Shown here: piece by piece, positions 5,878 through 13,816 of the stretch
Layout: each line of letters starts with the position of its first letter
How positions within the stretch are numbered: position 1 is the stretch's first letter
Assembly (NCBI GenBank): GCA_003154255.1
Contig: PMCY01000067.1
Span: 1 to 14,509 of the forward strand
Direction of reading: 5' to 3'
Length of the DNA stretch: 14,509 nucleotides
Source of the DNA: Candidatus Aminicenantota bacterium
GTDB taxonomy: Bacteria; Acidobacteriota; Aminicenantia; Aminicenantales; UBA4085
Made by a program: the position numbers and the translations under genes
The notes under the pieces: generated by a model
Databases searched by the model: none
The model's input: only the letters and a program-made list of their open reading frames with translations
What the model was told of the DNA's origin: nothing

Positions 5878-8118
5878 ATGAACATATCCCGCCGCATTCT
5901 TCTCAAAAGCATCGGATTCACCATTTTGCTGGCGGCCCTGGCCGCCGGACCGTTCGCCGCCTCGCTGGCCCTTCCCGAAGGCGCGGCTCAGGACCCGGCT
6001 ATCCGCTTGGCCAAGCCGCTCCGGCACGAAATCTCCGTCCAGCTGAAGCTCGTCCAGGTCTATGTCAGCGACGCCAAGGGCAAACCCGTGCAGGATCTGA
6101 AAAAAGAAGACTTCGCCGTTTACGACAACGGCCAGCTCATGAAGGTCACGGAGTTCGAGCGGCACGTCATCGCCGCCGCTCCCGGCAAGGCCTCCGCCCC
6201 CAGGTCCGAGACCCCGCCGGCCGCCGTGCAGTTGGCCGCCGGGACCGCCGCGCCGGACCAGGTCCCGGCCCCGTCAATGGCGCGGAAATTTTTCCTCTTC
6301 TTCGACTTCGCCAACAACAACCAGCGCGGCGCCCGCAAGTCCCGCGATGCCGCCCTTCACTTCATGGACGGCGAAGTCAGGCCGGACGATGAGGTCGGGC
6401 TGGTTTCCTATTCGCTTACCCGGGGCCTGTCCATCCACGAATTCTTGACCCTCGACCACGACAAGATCCGATCGGCCGTCGCCGACATGGAGGTCAAGGC
6501 CATCGCCGGCCGAGGCGACGAGATCGAGCAGGAGTATTGGCGCCAAGTCACGGAGGGAAACGTCGCCGAAGGTTTCGGCTCGGGCCAGACGGAAACGATC
6601 TTCAACTGGAAGCGCCAGGAGACCAAGAGCCAGGCCTTGAACTTCATCCTCAAGCTAGATGCCTTGGCCAAGGGACTGCGCTACGTGCCCGGCCAAAAAC
6701 AGATCATCCTCTTCTCCTCGGGCATTCCCAATTCGCTCATCTACGGCAATCAGGCCGGAAACAACCAGGCCAACGCGGCCGGATCGCGGTCGGCCTTCGA
6801 CCCCGGCGACCACATCCTGCGCACCAAGAATGAGGAGATGCTCAAGGAGATGACCGCCTCCAACTGCGCGATCTATTCTTTCGACGTGCGCGAATCGGCC
6901 ATGGTCCCCTCGCTCTTTGCCTATGATGAACAGACTTTCGAGAACCGCTCCCACTACTCCTCGCGGGACCTGTTCACTGAAAGCGGCGTCCAACAGAACA
7001 ACGATCTCATCTACCGGGACGACCGTACGACGGGGCTGTATTCCCTGCGCCGCCTGGCCAAGACGACCGGCGGCAAGTATTATTCCAATATCGACCGTTT
7101 CGCCGAAAACATGGATGACCTGCAGTCCATGACCAGCGCGTTCTATGTGCTCGGTTACTCCGTCCCCCAAAGCTGGAACGGAGAATTCCATGCCCTGAAG
7201 GTGGATGTCAAGCGCAAGGGAGTCGAGGTCCGGGCCCAAACGGGCTATTTCGATCCCCGGCCTTTCAGCGAGCTGTCCGATCTGGAGAAGCAGCTTCACC
7301 TCCTGGACCTGGGGGTATCGGACGCTCCTCTCTTCCAGGCGCCCCTGCCGGCCTTCCTGGCCGCGCTGGCCGCCCCTCCCGGCTCGCCCAACAACCTCGT
7401 TCTGCTCGGCCAACTGCCCGCGGAAGCCGTCGAGAAGCTGTCGGGGACGAAGGTCGAAATGGTGACTTTCATCTTCGACGAGAGCGACAACCTGGCCGAC
7501 CTGCGCCGGACCGAGCATGTCTTGTCCGGATTCAAAAACCGCCCGGTCCTTTACGCCTCGCAGGCCTCGCTTTTGCCGGGTACGTACAAGTGCCGGCTGG
7601 TCGTCCGCGACTTGGACAGCGGCCAGGCCGCCGTGGCCACGACCCGGGTCTTCGTCCCCGCTCCCGCGTTCGACGGCATCTCTCTGCACGCGCCTCTTCT
7701 GCTCGGACCGGCGGCCAACGGAGCCTACCTCGAAAGCCGGGCTTCGCGCCGGACGTCCCCTTCGGGCGGCGTGTCCTGGGCGGAGACCTACCCCTTCGAC
7801 GCCACACGCTTCATGCCGCTCCTCGGACCGCTTCCGCAGGGAACGCCCCGCATCGCCGTCGTCCTGCCCTGCTCGATCGCCGGCCTGGTCAACGCCCGGA
7901 TTGCCGTCCGGGCGGCCGTCGTCAACGTCCAGACGGCCGAAAAACTGCCCTTGCTCCTCATCCCCACGACCCAGGTCGCCCGCGAGGGGACGGTCGTCCA
8001 GACCTTCGAGATCCCGACCGCCGCGTTGGCGCCGGGGAAATACGTCTTCTATTTCTATGCCGAGGATACGGCCACGAAAGCCCTGGCCCATACGACCGCC
8101 GCGCTGACGGTAAAATAG
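5878..8118 (+). CDS. VWFA-related domain protein, first paralogue (candidate Tat signal)
   Basis: A 746-aa exported protein of the acidobacterial VWFA-related family. The N-terminus has SRRILLK followed by a hydrophobic stretch, which fits a twin-arginine (Tat) signal. Residues of about 52-98 form the usual front domain (KLVQVYVSDAKGKPVQDL, DFAVYDNGQ, FERH). A VWA-like Rossmann domain follows at about 138-450 (KFFLFFDFANNNQRGARKS, VGLVSYSLTRGLSIHEFL, IILFSSGIP, GLYSLRRLAKTTGGKYY, FYVLGY). After that comes a beta-rich tail with HALKVDVKRKGVEVRAQTGYF and further sandwich-like segments. The MIDAS metal motif DxSxS reads D143-F-A-N-N, so metal binding is doubtful. ATG 5878 is chosen because AAGGA lies at 5864-5868 and the signal starts there; in-frame ATGs at 5851-5857 abut the repeat array. 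It is the first of three tandem copies. The role is unknown; binding of a partner in the periplasm or outside is the likeliest function. Confidence 0.85.
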   Translation: MNISRRILLKSIGFTILLAALAAGPFAASLALPEGAAQDPAIRLAKPLRHEISVQLKLVQVYVSDAKGKPVQDLKKEDFAVYDNGQLMKVTEFERHVIAAAPGKASAPRSETPPAAVQLAAGTAAPDQVPAPSMARKFFLFFDFANNNQRGARKSRDAALHFMDGEVRPDDEVGLVSYSLTRGLSIHEFLTLDHDKIRSAVADMEVKAIAGRGDEIEQEYWRQVTEGNVAEGFGSGQTETIFNWKRQETKSQALNFILKLDALAKGLRYVPGQKQIILFSSGIPNSLIYGNQAGNNQANAAGSRSAFDPGDHILRTKNEEMLKEMTASNCAIYSFDVRESAMVPSLFAYDEQTFENRSHYSSRDLFTESGVQQNNDLIYRDDRTTGLYSLRRLAKTTGGKYYSNIDRFAENMDDLQSMTSAFYVLGYSVPQSWNGEFHALKVDVKRKGVEVRAQTGYFDPRPFSELSDLEKQLHLLDLGVSDAPLFQAPLPAFLAALAAPPGSPNNLVLLGQLPAEAVEKLSGTKVEMVTFIFDESDNLADLRRTEHVLSGFKNRPVLYASQASLLPGTYKCRLVVRDLDSGQAAVATTRVFVPAPAFDGISLHAPLLLGPAANGAYLESRASRRTSPSGGVSWAETYPFDATRFMPLLGPLPQGTPRIAVVLPCSIAGLVNARIAVRAAVVNVQTAEKLPLLLIPTTQVAREGTVVQTFEIPTAALAPGKYVFYFYAEDTATKALAHTTAALTVK

Positions 8119-8491
8119 ACCGCGAAGTCAGTCGTCTGGCTCAGGGCTTTCGGGAAAAACACGCTTATTTCCCCACCGAGGAAATGCGCTCCGCTCCTCG
8201 CTCGCTCCCTACCCTCACCGGATCGAAATCATATACGATAAGGGTAGGACCCTGCCCGCTCGCTCGTCGAGGCGTTTTTCCCCAAACGCCCCTCGCTTGG
8301 CATTTTTCTAACCGCGACTATGAAAAATCAACGGACATTGTACAAGTGTCCCTGAAAAAGGACGATGGGCCTAATCGCGGAGGCGGACCCTGCCTGATGA
8401 TTCGATGAAAATCCCGGCACGGAAATTGCACGGATTATCGGCAGAGCCCCGAATTGTGGGGCGAATCGTGATATAAATAAGGGGAATTTGC
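8119..8491. other. 373-bp gap between VWFA paralogues, rich in inverted repeats
   Basis: I see no convincing gene here. The sequence holds several possible stems in a row: CGAGGA/TCCTCG around 8177-8200; CCTACCCT (8208-8215) with AGGGTAGG (8241-8248); a 10-bp stem with a 2-base bulge at 8268-8295 around the loop TTCCCC; a near-palindrome GGACATTGTACAAGTGTCC around 8333-8351; and GCCCC/GGGGC around the loop GAATTGT just before 8462. No stem is followed directly by a long T-run. The stretch could be a remnant of a palindromic repeat or mobile element, an RNA leader, or a processing region. AAGGGGA of the next gene lies at its right end. Confidence 0.5.
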
Positions 8492-10711
8492 GTGGAATCG
8501 ACCATCGAGGACCTTTTGGACCCGCATAAACGCGTAAATTTTCTTTTTACTTTCGCCTATTTTCTTGGAATCGGCATGCTCTTCTCAGCCTTTTCCTCAC
8601 CTCTTTTCGCCGGCCAGGCCAAGCCGAAAGCGGACGATCAGCAGGCGGTCCGCCTGACCAAGCCGCTCGAACACGAAGTCAGCGTCGTCCTAAAGCTCGT
8701 CCAGGTTTACGTCACCGACGGCAAAGGCGCACCCGTCCTCGATCTGGCCAAGAGCGATTTCATCGTCCGCGACAATGGCCGCCCCATGTCTGTCACCGAT
8801 TTCGAGAGGCACGTGCTCGCGTCCGCCGCGCCCGCCCCGGAGGCCGCCGTCTCCCCCAAGCCCGCGGAACCGGTGGCTGATGCGTCGCCGTCCATTTCCC
8901 GAAAATTCTTCCTATTCTTCGATTTCGCCTTCACTAACCAGCAGGGCGCCCGCAAGGCTAAGGACGCCGCCCTGCATTTCCTGGACACCGAGATCCGGCC
9001 GAAGGACGAAATCGGCCTGATCACGTACTCCCTGACCCGCGGCTTGTCCATCCATGAATTCCTCTCGACCAATCACAAGAAAATCCGCGAAGCCTTGTCC
9101 GGCATCGGTATCGGCGAGGTGGCCGGGCGGGGCGATGACATCGAGCAGGAATACTACCGCCGCATCGGAGAGGGCGTCAGCGGATCAGATTTGAACGAAT
9201 TGAAATTCCGGCGGCAGGAATCGAAGAACCAGGCCCTCAATTTCCTCATCAAGCTGACTTATCTGGCCAAAGGCCTGCGCTACGTGCCCGGCCAGAAAAA
9301 CCTGCTGCTTTTTTCCTCCGGCATCCCCGCGTCCATGATCTATGGCAACCAGCGAGCGGTGGACGGCGTCGATCCGGGCGACCACATCATGCGCACCCAG
9401 AACGAGGCCATGCTTAAGGAGCTGAGCGCGTCGAACTGCTCGTTCTTTATTTTCGACGTGCGCGAGGCCGCGCTCGTGCCCTCGCTCTTCGACAGCGACG
9501 AGCAGTCTTTCAGCCACTCCCGCGACCAGGGGCGGTCGCGCTTCACCGTGGGCGGCGCCCTCAACAACTATGACAGCCTTTTCAAGGACGACAATACGAC
9601 CGGCCTCTATTCCCTGCGCCGCCTGGCCAAGACGACCGGCGGCAAATATTACGGCAATTTGAACGAGTACAAGAATAATCTGGGCGATCTGCAAGCCCTG
9701 ACGAGCTCGTACTACGTCATCGGCTACCCCGTCTCCCAGGAATGGAACGGCGAGTTCCACGAGCTCAAGATCGAGGTCGCCCGCAAAGGCTGCGAGGTCC
9801 GGACCCAGGCCGGCTATTTCAATCCCAAGCCCTTCGGCGAATACACCGACCTGGAAAAGCAGCTCCACCTGCTCGACCTGGCCACATCCGAGAATCCCCT
9901 CTTCCAGGTCCCGGCCGTGGGGACGCTCCAGGCCCTGGCCGGTGAAGGATCCGGCGTCTCGCCCAATCTGGTCCTGCTGATGCGCCTTCCGGCGGAAGTA
10001 CAGGATCGATGGAGCGGAGGGAAGGCCGAAATCGTCACTTTTCTCTTCGACCAGCGCGACAATCTGGTCGATCTGCGCAAAACCGAGGATTCGTTGTCCC
10101 GGCACAAAGGCCGGGCGGTTTTCCATGCCACGGGCCTGACAGTCGCGCCGGGCGCGTATAAGGCCAGGATTGTCGTCCGCGATCTGGAGACGGGTACGGC
10201 CGCGGTGGCCTCGGCTTCGATCGAAGTGCCGGCGATTCCGTCGCCGGGGATCCGCCTGCATCCCGCGCTCCTCCTGATCGGGACCGATCGCGAGACCTAT
10301 CTCCAGGCCCAAAGCAAGGAGGCCGTTAAAGCGCCCGCGGCGGCGGGCACGGACACCGCCTTCTTCAACTGGTCGGCGCTCTATCCCTTCGACGCCAAGA
10401 TGCAGGCGCCACTCCTGGGACCGATCCCGGTGGGGACAGAAAGCGTCGACGTCATGCTGCCCTGCGCCATATCCGGGATCGCCAACGCCCGTATCGCCCT
10501 GAAAATCGCGCTCGCCGATTCGGGCACGGGCGTGAAGATTCCGGTCAAGATCGCCCATAAAGGACAGATCGTCAAGGGCAGTACCGTCATCAATATTTTC
10601 GAAGTTCCGACCAAAGATCTCCGTTCGGGGAATTACATCCTCTCGTTCGAAGCCCAGGAACCGACGACAGGGGCCGCTTCGGTCCTGAAGAGCCCACTGG
10701 TCGTGAAATAG
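8492..10711 (+). CDS. VWFA-related domain protein, second paralogue
   Basis: This 739-aa protein is a close paralogue of the one before it, with the same domain order. A Sec-like signal lies within residues of about 15-42, after a short polar N-terminal extension, with likely cleavage near LFAGQA. The front domain reads VVLKLVQVYVTDGKGAP to FERH. The VWA-like domain has KFFLFFDFAFTNQQGARK, IGLITYSLTRGLSIHEFL, LLLFSSGIPASMIYGNQ and GLYSLRRLAKTTGGKYY, followed by the long beta-rich tail. The MIDAS position is D144-F-A-F-T, again not DxSxS. There is no twin arginine, so export probably differs from the first copy. The start is GTG at 8492 with AAGGGGA at 8479-8485; a later in-frame ATG at 8576 would cut into the signal's hydrophobic part. 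A 38-bp stretch (9608-9645) is identical to 7039-7076 in the first copy, a sign of recent duplication or conversion. Confidence 0.85.
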   Translation: MESTIEDLLDPHKRVNFLFTFAYFLGIGMLFSAFSSPLFAGQAKPKADDQQAVRLTKPLEHEVSVVLKLVQVYVTDGKGAPVLDLAKSDFIVRDNGRPMSVTDFERHVLASAAPAPEAAVSPKPAEPVADASPSISRKFFLFFDFAFTNQQGARKAKDAALHFLDTEIRPKDEIGLITYSLTRGLSIHEFLSTNHKKIREALSGIGIGEVAGRGDDIEQEYYRRIGEGVSGSDLNELKFRRQESKNQALNFLIKLTYLAKGLRYVPGQKNLLLFSSGIPASMIYGNQRAVDGVDPGDHIMRTQNEAMLKELSASNCSFFIFDVREAALVPSLFDSDEQSFSHSRDQGRSRFTVGGALNNYDSLFKDDNTTGLYSLRRLAKTTGGKYYGNLNEYKNNLGDLQALTSSYYVIGYPVSQEWNGEFHELKIEVARKGCEVRTQAGYFNPKPFGEYTDLEKQLHLLDLATSENPLFQVPAVGTLQALAGEGSGVSPNLVLLMRLPAEVQDRWSGGKAEIVTFLFDQRDNLVDLRKTEDSLSRHKGRAVFHATGLTVAPGAYKARIVVRDLETGTAAVASASIEVPAIPSPGIRLHPALLLIGTDRETYLQAQSKEAVKAPAAAGTDTAFFNWSALYPFDAKMQAPLLGPIPVGTESVDVMLPCAISGIANARIALKIALADSGTGVKIPVKIAHKGQIVKGSTVINIFEVPTKDLRSGNYILSFEAQEPTTGAASVLKSPLVVK

Positions 10712-10727
10712 AGAAGGGGGACGGGCC

Positions 10728-10764
10728 TTGCAGTCCTCCCATTCGATAGAATGGGAGGATGCAA
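10728..10764 (+). promoter_or_regulatory. Strong hairpin between second and third VWFA genes
   Basis: Left arm 10734-10744 (TCCTCCCATTC) pairs perfectly with 10749-10759 around the loop GATA. The stem extends by TTGCA/TGCAA past a single bulged G, giving 16 base pairs. No T-run follows, so it is not a classical intrinsic terminator. The left arm contains CCTCC, complementary to the GAGGAGG ribosome site of the next gene (10779-10785). It could therefore control translation, or mark an RNA-processing or stabilising site. Confidence 0.6.
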
Positions 10765-10790
10765 TACCGCGTTCCATTGAGGAGGCGCCG

Positions 10791-12863
10791 ATGAGGGGGA
10801 AAGCGCTTCGTTTCTTTTTGATCGCGGGGGGAGTTGTCCTTATGAGTTTGATCGCAGCGCCTCGACTATCAAACTCCGCCCAGACCCAATCCCATCTCGC
10901 CGATCAAGACGCCATCCGGCTGCAGAAACCGCTCCGCCACGAGGTCAACGTCGTCCTCAAGCTCATTCAGGTCGTCGTCACGGACAAGAACGGTAATCCG
11001 GTGACCGATCTGAAGAAAGAGGATTTCGCTCTGACCGATAACGGCGATGAGAAAAAGCTGACCGCATTCGAGCGGCATGACCTGAAGGTCGAACATTCCG
11101 CCTGGAAATCCGGCGAGGCACAAATTGGGGAAACTCCTCTCCCGGCTTCACGCCTTCTGAATCGAAAAATCATCTTCTTGTTCGATTTCGCAACCGGAAG
11201 CTACACGGGTGTCCGGAAAGCCACGGAAGCGGCCTTAAATTTCATTGATACGAAGCTCTTTCCAGATGACGAATTGGGTGTTATTACCTTTTCGTTCACG
11301 AAGGGCCTCCAGTTTTCGGAATTGTTGACGACCGATCACAAGAAAATCCGGACCGTCATCTCCTCGTTCGGCCTCCACAGCGGAGCGGGCGGTGCATTGA
11401 GCGAGGAAGAGAAATACAACGATCAACTGGCGGCGGGCGCCGCTGCGGACGCCAGGAAAGCGAGTCCGCTCACGCTAGATCGAGGAGACTCGAATTTTGT
11501 TGCGGACCGTCGGCTATTGATAAGGGCTTATTTCGATCGGATGATGGCCTTGGCCCAAGCCCTGCGCTACCTCCCTGGAAAGAAAGACATCGTCTTTTTT
11601 TCTTCGGGAATCACTACGGGACAATTGAAGGGCGGAAACGCATCGCCGCAAGAGGCCGATTTGGAAACCGATCACCGCCGCATGTTGACGGATATCTTCA
11701 ATGCGATGGTCACCGCAAATGCCGTCATATATCCTATTTTTACGGGCGAAAGGACGACCGGTCTTGATATGAAAACGACGGCCGCTTCCCTCATGGAGAT
11801 GGCCGCGAAGACAGGTGGACAGTACTTTGGCTATGCCCAAAATTACTCCGACAATTTTGAGAAATTCCAAACCCTGACAGCCGCCTATTATGTCTTGGGC
11901 TATTCCATCAACGAAACATGGGATGGCCATTATCACAAAGTCAAAGTCCTCGTCAGCCGGCCGGGATGCCAGGTACGAGCGCAGGCGGGATATCTCAACC
12001 CCAAGGAATTCGCCGACTACTCGGAGCTGGAGAAACAAATCCACCTCATCGATCTGGCTCTGGCCGAAAAGCCGCTCCTTCAGGAACCCCTCCGCTTTCC
12101 CATGGCCGCCCTCGGATTGTCCTGCGGAGCCGCCGACAATATCGGACTGGCCGCGGAAATCCCCCTGGCCGAATTGCGCGCCGCGGGAATGGGCCGGGTC
12201 GAAATCGTGCGCCTGGTCTTCAATGCCGCTGATGAAATCGTCGATTCCCGGCGCACGGAGGAGGATCTCCGGGCCCGAAAGGAACGGACGGCGGTCCTGG
12301 CTTCGCTCCTTACAGCGCCGCCCGGACAAGTCCGTTGCCGCATCGTCATACGGGACCTGGAATCGGGCCGGTCCGCCGTGGCGGGGACTTCCTTGGACAG
12401 CCCCGTCTCTACCGAAACGGAGGTCCGCGTCCAGCCGCCGCTCCTGTTGCGCGGGGAGAGAGATCAATTCATCCTGAAGAACCCGAAACCCGCGAAAGCC
12501 GAAGCAGGGGCGGCTTCCGCGACGCCCGCGGAGGCGTTCTTCCTCGATCCCGCCCAGTACGTCCCCGATTTTCGGACAGCCCTGAAGCGCGGATCGGAGA
12601 TTGCTGGGATCATTTCATGCACCGGTCCCCCGGATCTATTAAAGCAAATCAGGCTTACCGCCGTTCTCTTCGACAAGTTCAAGAACGAGCCGCACGATGT
12701 CCCGCTCGCTACTGCCGGGGAAAAGACGACGAGTGGGGCGCGGATTTTCTTCATTCGTTTTCGGGTGCCTGACGTCGAGTCCGACGAGTACTCCCTGATT
12801 TTTACTGCCATGGGGCCCGACGGGCCATTATCCAGGATCGTCCGGGATTTCGTCCTCGATTGA
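10791..12863 (+). CDS. VWFA-related domain protein, third (diverged) paralogue
   Basis: A 690-aa exported protein of the same family as the two before it, but clearly more distant. The signal peptide covers about residues 1-31 (MRGKALRFF, hydrophobic core, then SNSAQ). The front domain has VVLKLIQVVVTDKNGNPVTDL and FERH. The VWA-like domain has IIFLFDFATGSYTGVRKA, LGVITFSFTKGLQFSELL, DIVFFSSGIT and AAKTGGQYFGYAQ; the tail starts near YYVLGYSINETWDGHYHKV. MIDAS is D132-F-A-T-G, so the DxSxS serines are absent here too. Relative to the others, the segment between the last VWA strand and AAKTGG is much shorter. GAGGAGG at 10779-10785, 5 bases before the ATG, decides the start; an in-frame TTG at 10728 would begin inside the hairpin. 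Parts of it (about 11100-11900) look less GC-rich than its neighbours. Its function is unknown. Confidence 0.83.
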   Translation: MRGKALRFFLIAGGVVLMSLIAAPRLSNSAQTQSHLADQDAIRLQKPLRHEVNVVLKLIQVVVTDKNGNPVTDLKKEDFALTDNGDEKKLTAFERHDLKVEHSAWKSGEAQIGETPLPASRLLNRKIIFLFDFATGSYTGVRKATEAALNFIDTKLFPDDELGVITFSFTKGLQFSELLTTDHKKIRTVISSFGLHSGAGGALSEEEKYNDQLAAGAAADARKASPLTLDRGDSNFVADRRLLIRAYFDRMMALAQALRYLPGKKDIVFFSSGITTGQLKGGNASPQEADLETDHRRMLTDIFNAMVTANAVIYPIFTGERTTGLDMKTTAASLMEMAAKTGGQYFGYAQNYSDNFEKFQTLTAAYYVLGYSINETWDGHYHKVKVLVSRPGCQVRAQAGYLNPKEFADYSELEKQIHLIDLALAEKPLLQEPLRFPMAALGLSCGAADNIGLAAEIPLAELRAAGMGRVEIVRLVFNAADEIVDSRRTEEDLRARKERTAVLASLLTAPPGQVRCRIVIRDLESGRSAVAGTSLDSPVSTETEVRVQPPLLLRGERDQFILKNPKPAKAEAGAASATPAEAFFLDPAQYVPDFRTALKRGSEIAGIISCTGPPDLLKQIRLTAVLFDKFKNEPHDVPLATAGEKTTSGARIFFIRFRVPDVESDEYSLIFTAMGPDGPLSRIVRDFVLD

Positions 12864-12874
12864 GGAGGAGAAGA

Positions 12875-13810
12875 ATGGACTCCGGAATTGAAAAAACAAC
12901 GGGCCGGCGCCCGGAAAACGTTCGAAACCTTCTATCCATGCGCCATGGTCTTCTCCTCTTTGTCATGATCATCGGTTCCGTTTTTTCCCAGGCAAGGGTT
13001 GCGGCGACGGGCCAAGCCCCGCCGCCCGATTTGGAAGCCGTTTTGAAAAAGGCGTCTGATTACTGCCGAAGGCTCGAGTCATCAGTGCTCGACTTCGTAT
13101 GCCGCGAGGAGGTCGTCGAAAAAGCCGACCCTTCCCGCGACAAGGCCAAGCCTCTCGCCCCCCAGCATGATTGGAATCTAGTGCAAGGAGGGACACGGAC
13201 GACGATCTACAGCGTCTTCCGCCCGATTAAAAACGCTTTTCTCTACGACTATCAATGCGTCCGGGCGAACCGGGTCATTCGGGAGACCCGCACGCTCATC
13301 GAGCTCAACGGCAAGAAGCGCAACGATCCTGATACGCCTCTCATGACCACGAGCATCGCGTATCGCAACGCCCTTCTCGGCCCGGTCAATCTCTTTTCAG
13401 ACCTCTCCCAGAACGGCTACGAATATCGCGTCGCGGGAACGGAGAAGCTCGAAAAGCGGCCGATGGCGGTCATCGAAGTCCGGCCCAAAGCGGGCGCCTT
13501 TGAGCCCGTCTGCCTTTCAGGAAAGGCCTGGGTCGACCCGAAAACCGCCGAAATTCTGAAGATCGAATGGACCCAGAAACCGGCCGATCGGGCCGAGATC
13601 TTCGCCCAGCGCGAGGAGAAGATCGGCGGGAAGCTCCGCCTGACACTGCGCACGGAATTTCACACGGAAAAAAGCGGGATCCGCTTTCCCAGCAAGCTCT
13701 GGATCGAGGAGGCCTATATCAATGACCGCGGCCGGGCCTTCGTCCGCTCGGAGACGAACGTCACCTATAAGGATTTCAAATTCTTCACCGTCGAGTGGGA
13801 TGTCCGCTGA
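12875..13810 (+). CDS. Exported protein of unknown function, LolA-like in appearance, coupled to VWFA gene
   Basis: I do not recognise a named family. The 311-aa product has a polar N-terminus of about 22 residues, then a hydrophobic signal segment (LLLFVMIIGSVF) with likely cleavage near ARVAATGQA. The mature part contains four cysteines (in DYC, DFVCREE, DYQC and PVCLSG) and a beta-rich half with YEYRVAGTEKLEKRPMAVIEV, SGKAWVDPKTAEILKIEW and a run of long antiparallel-looking strands. The 'G-K-x-W-x-D-P-K-T-x-x-I-L-x-I' pattern is common in LolA/LolB-like, lipid-binding half-barrels, so a periplasmic carrier or partner role is possible. GGAGG at 12864-12868 begins right after the stop of the third VWFA gene, 6 bases before the ATG, so translation is probably coupled. 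Pairing with VWFA paralogues suggests a shared pathway. Confidence 0.7.
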   Translation: MDSGIEKTTGRRPENVRNLLSMRHGLLLFVMIIGSVFSQARVAATGQAPPPDLEAVLKKASDYCRRLESSVLDFVCREEVVEKADPSRDKAKPLAPQHDWNLVQGGTRTTIYSVFRPIKNAFLYDYQCVRANRVIRETRTLIELNGKKRNDPDTPLMTTSIAYRNALLGPVNLFSDLSQNGYEYRVAGTEKLEKRPMAVIEVRPKAGAFEPVCLSGKAWVDPKTAEILKIEWTQKPADRAEIFAQREEKIGGKLRLTLRTEFHTEKSGIRFPSKLWIEEAYINDRGRAFVRSETNVTYKDFKFFTVEWDVR

Positions 13811-13816
13811 TCCCCG

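Noticed and set aside
8119-8408. Possible small coding region in the gap after the first VWFA gene
   Set aside because: The only open plus-strand frame is a continuation of an overlapping frame of the VWFA gene, with no start signal or recognisable product.
10728-10764. Intrinsic terminator after the second VWFA gene
   Set aside because: The stem is strong but no T-run follows, and the third gene continues in the same direction; kept as a structured element instead.
9185-10777. Long open minus-strand frame (about 530 codons) opposite the second VWFA gene, and similar ones at 6655-8091, 2389-3708 and 1259-2419
   Set aside because: They mirror real genes with strong family motifs; their products are low-complexity, rich in G, R, Q and H, and carry no motif or ribosome site. 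This is usual in high-GC DNA.
12860-12874. TTG start of the LolA-like gene overlapping the previous stop
   Set aside because: The stretch is the GGAGG ribosome site itself; ATG 12875 is correctly spaced behind it.
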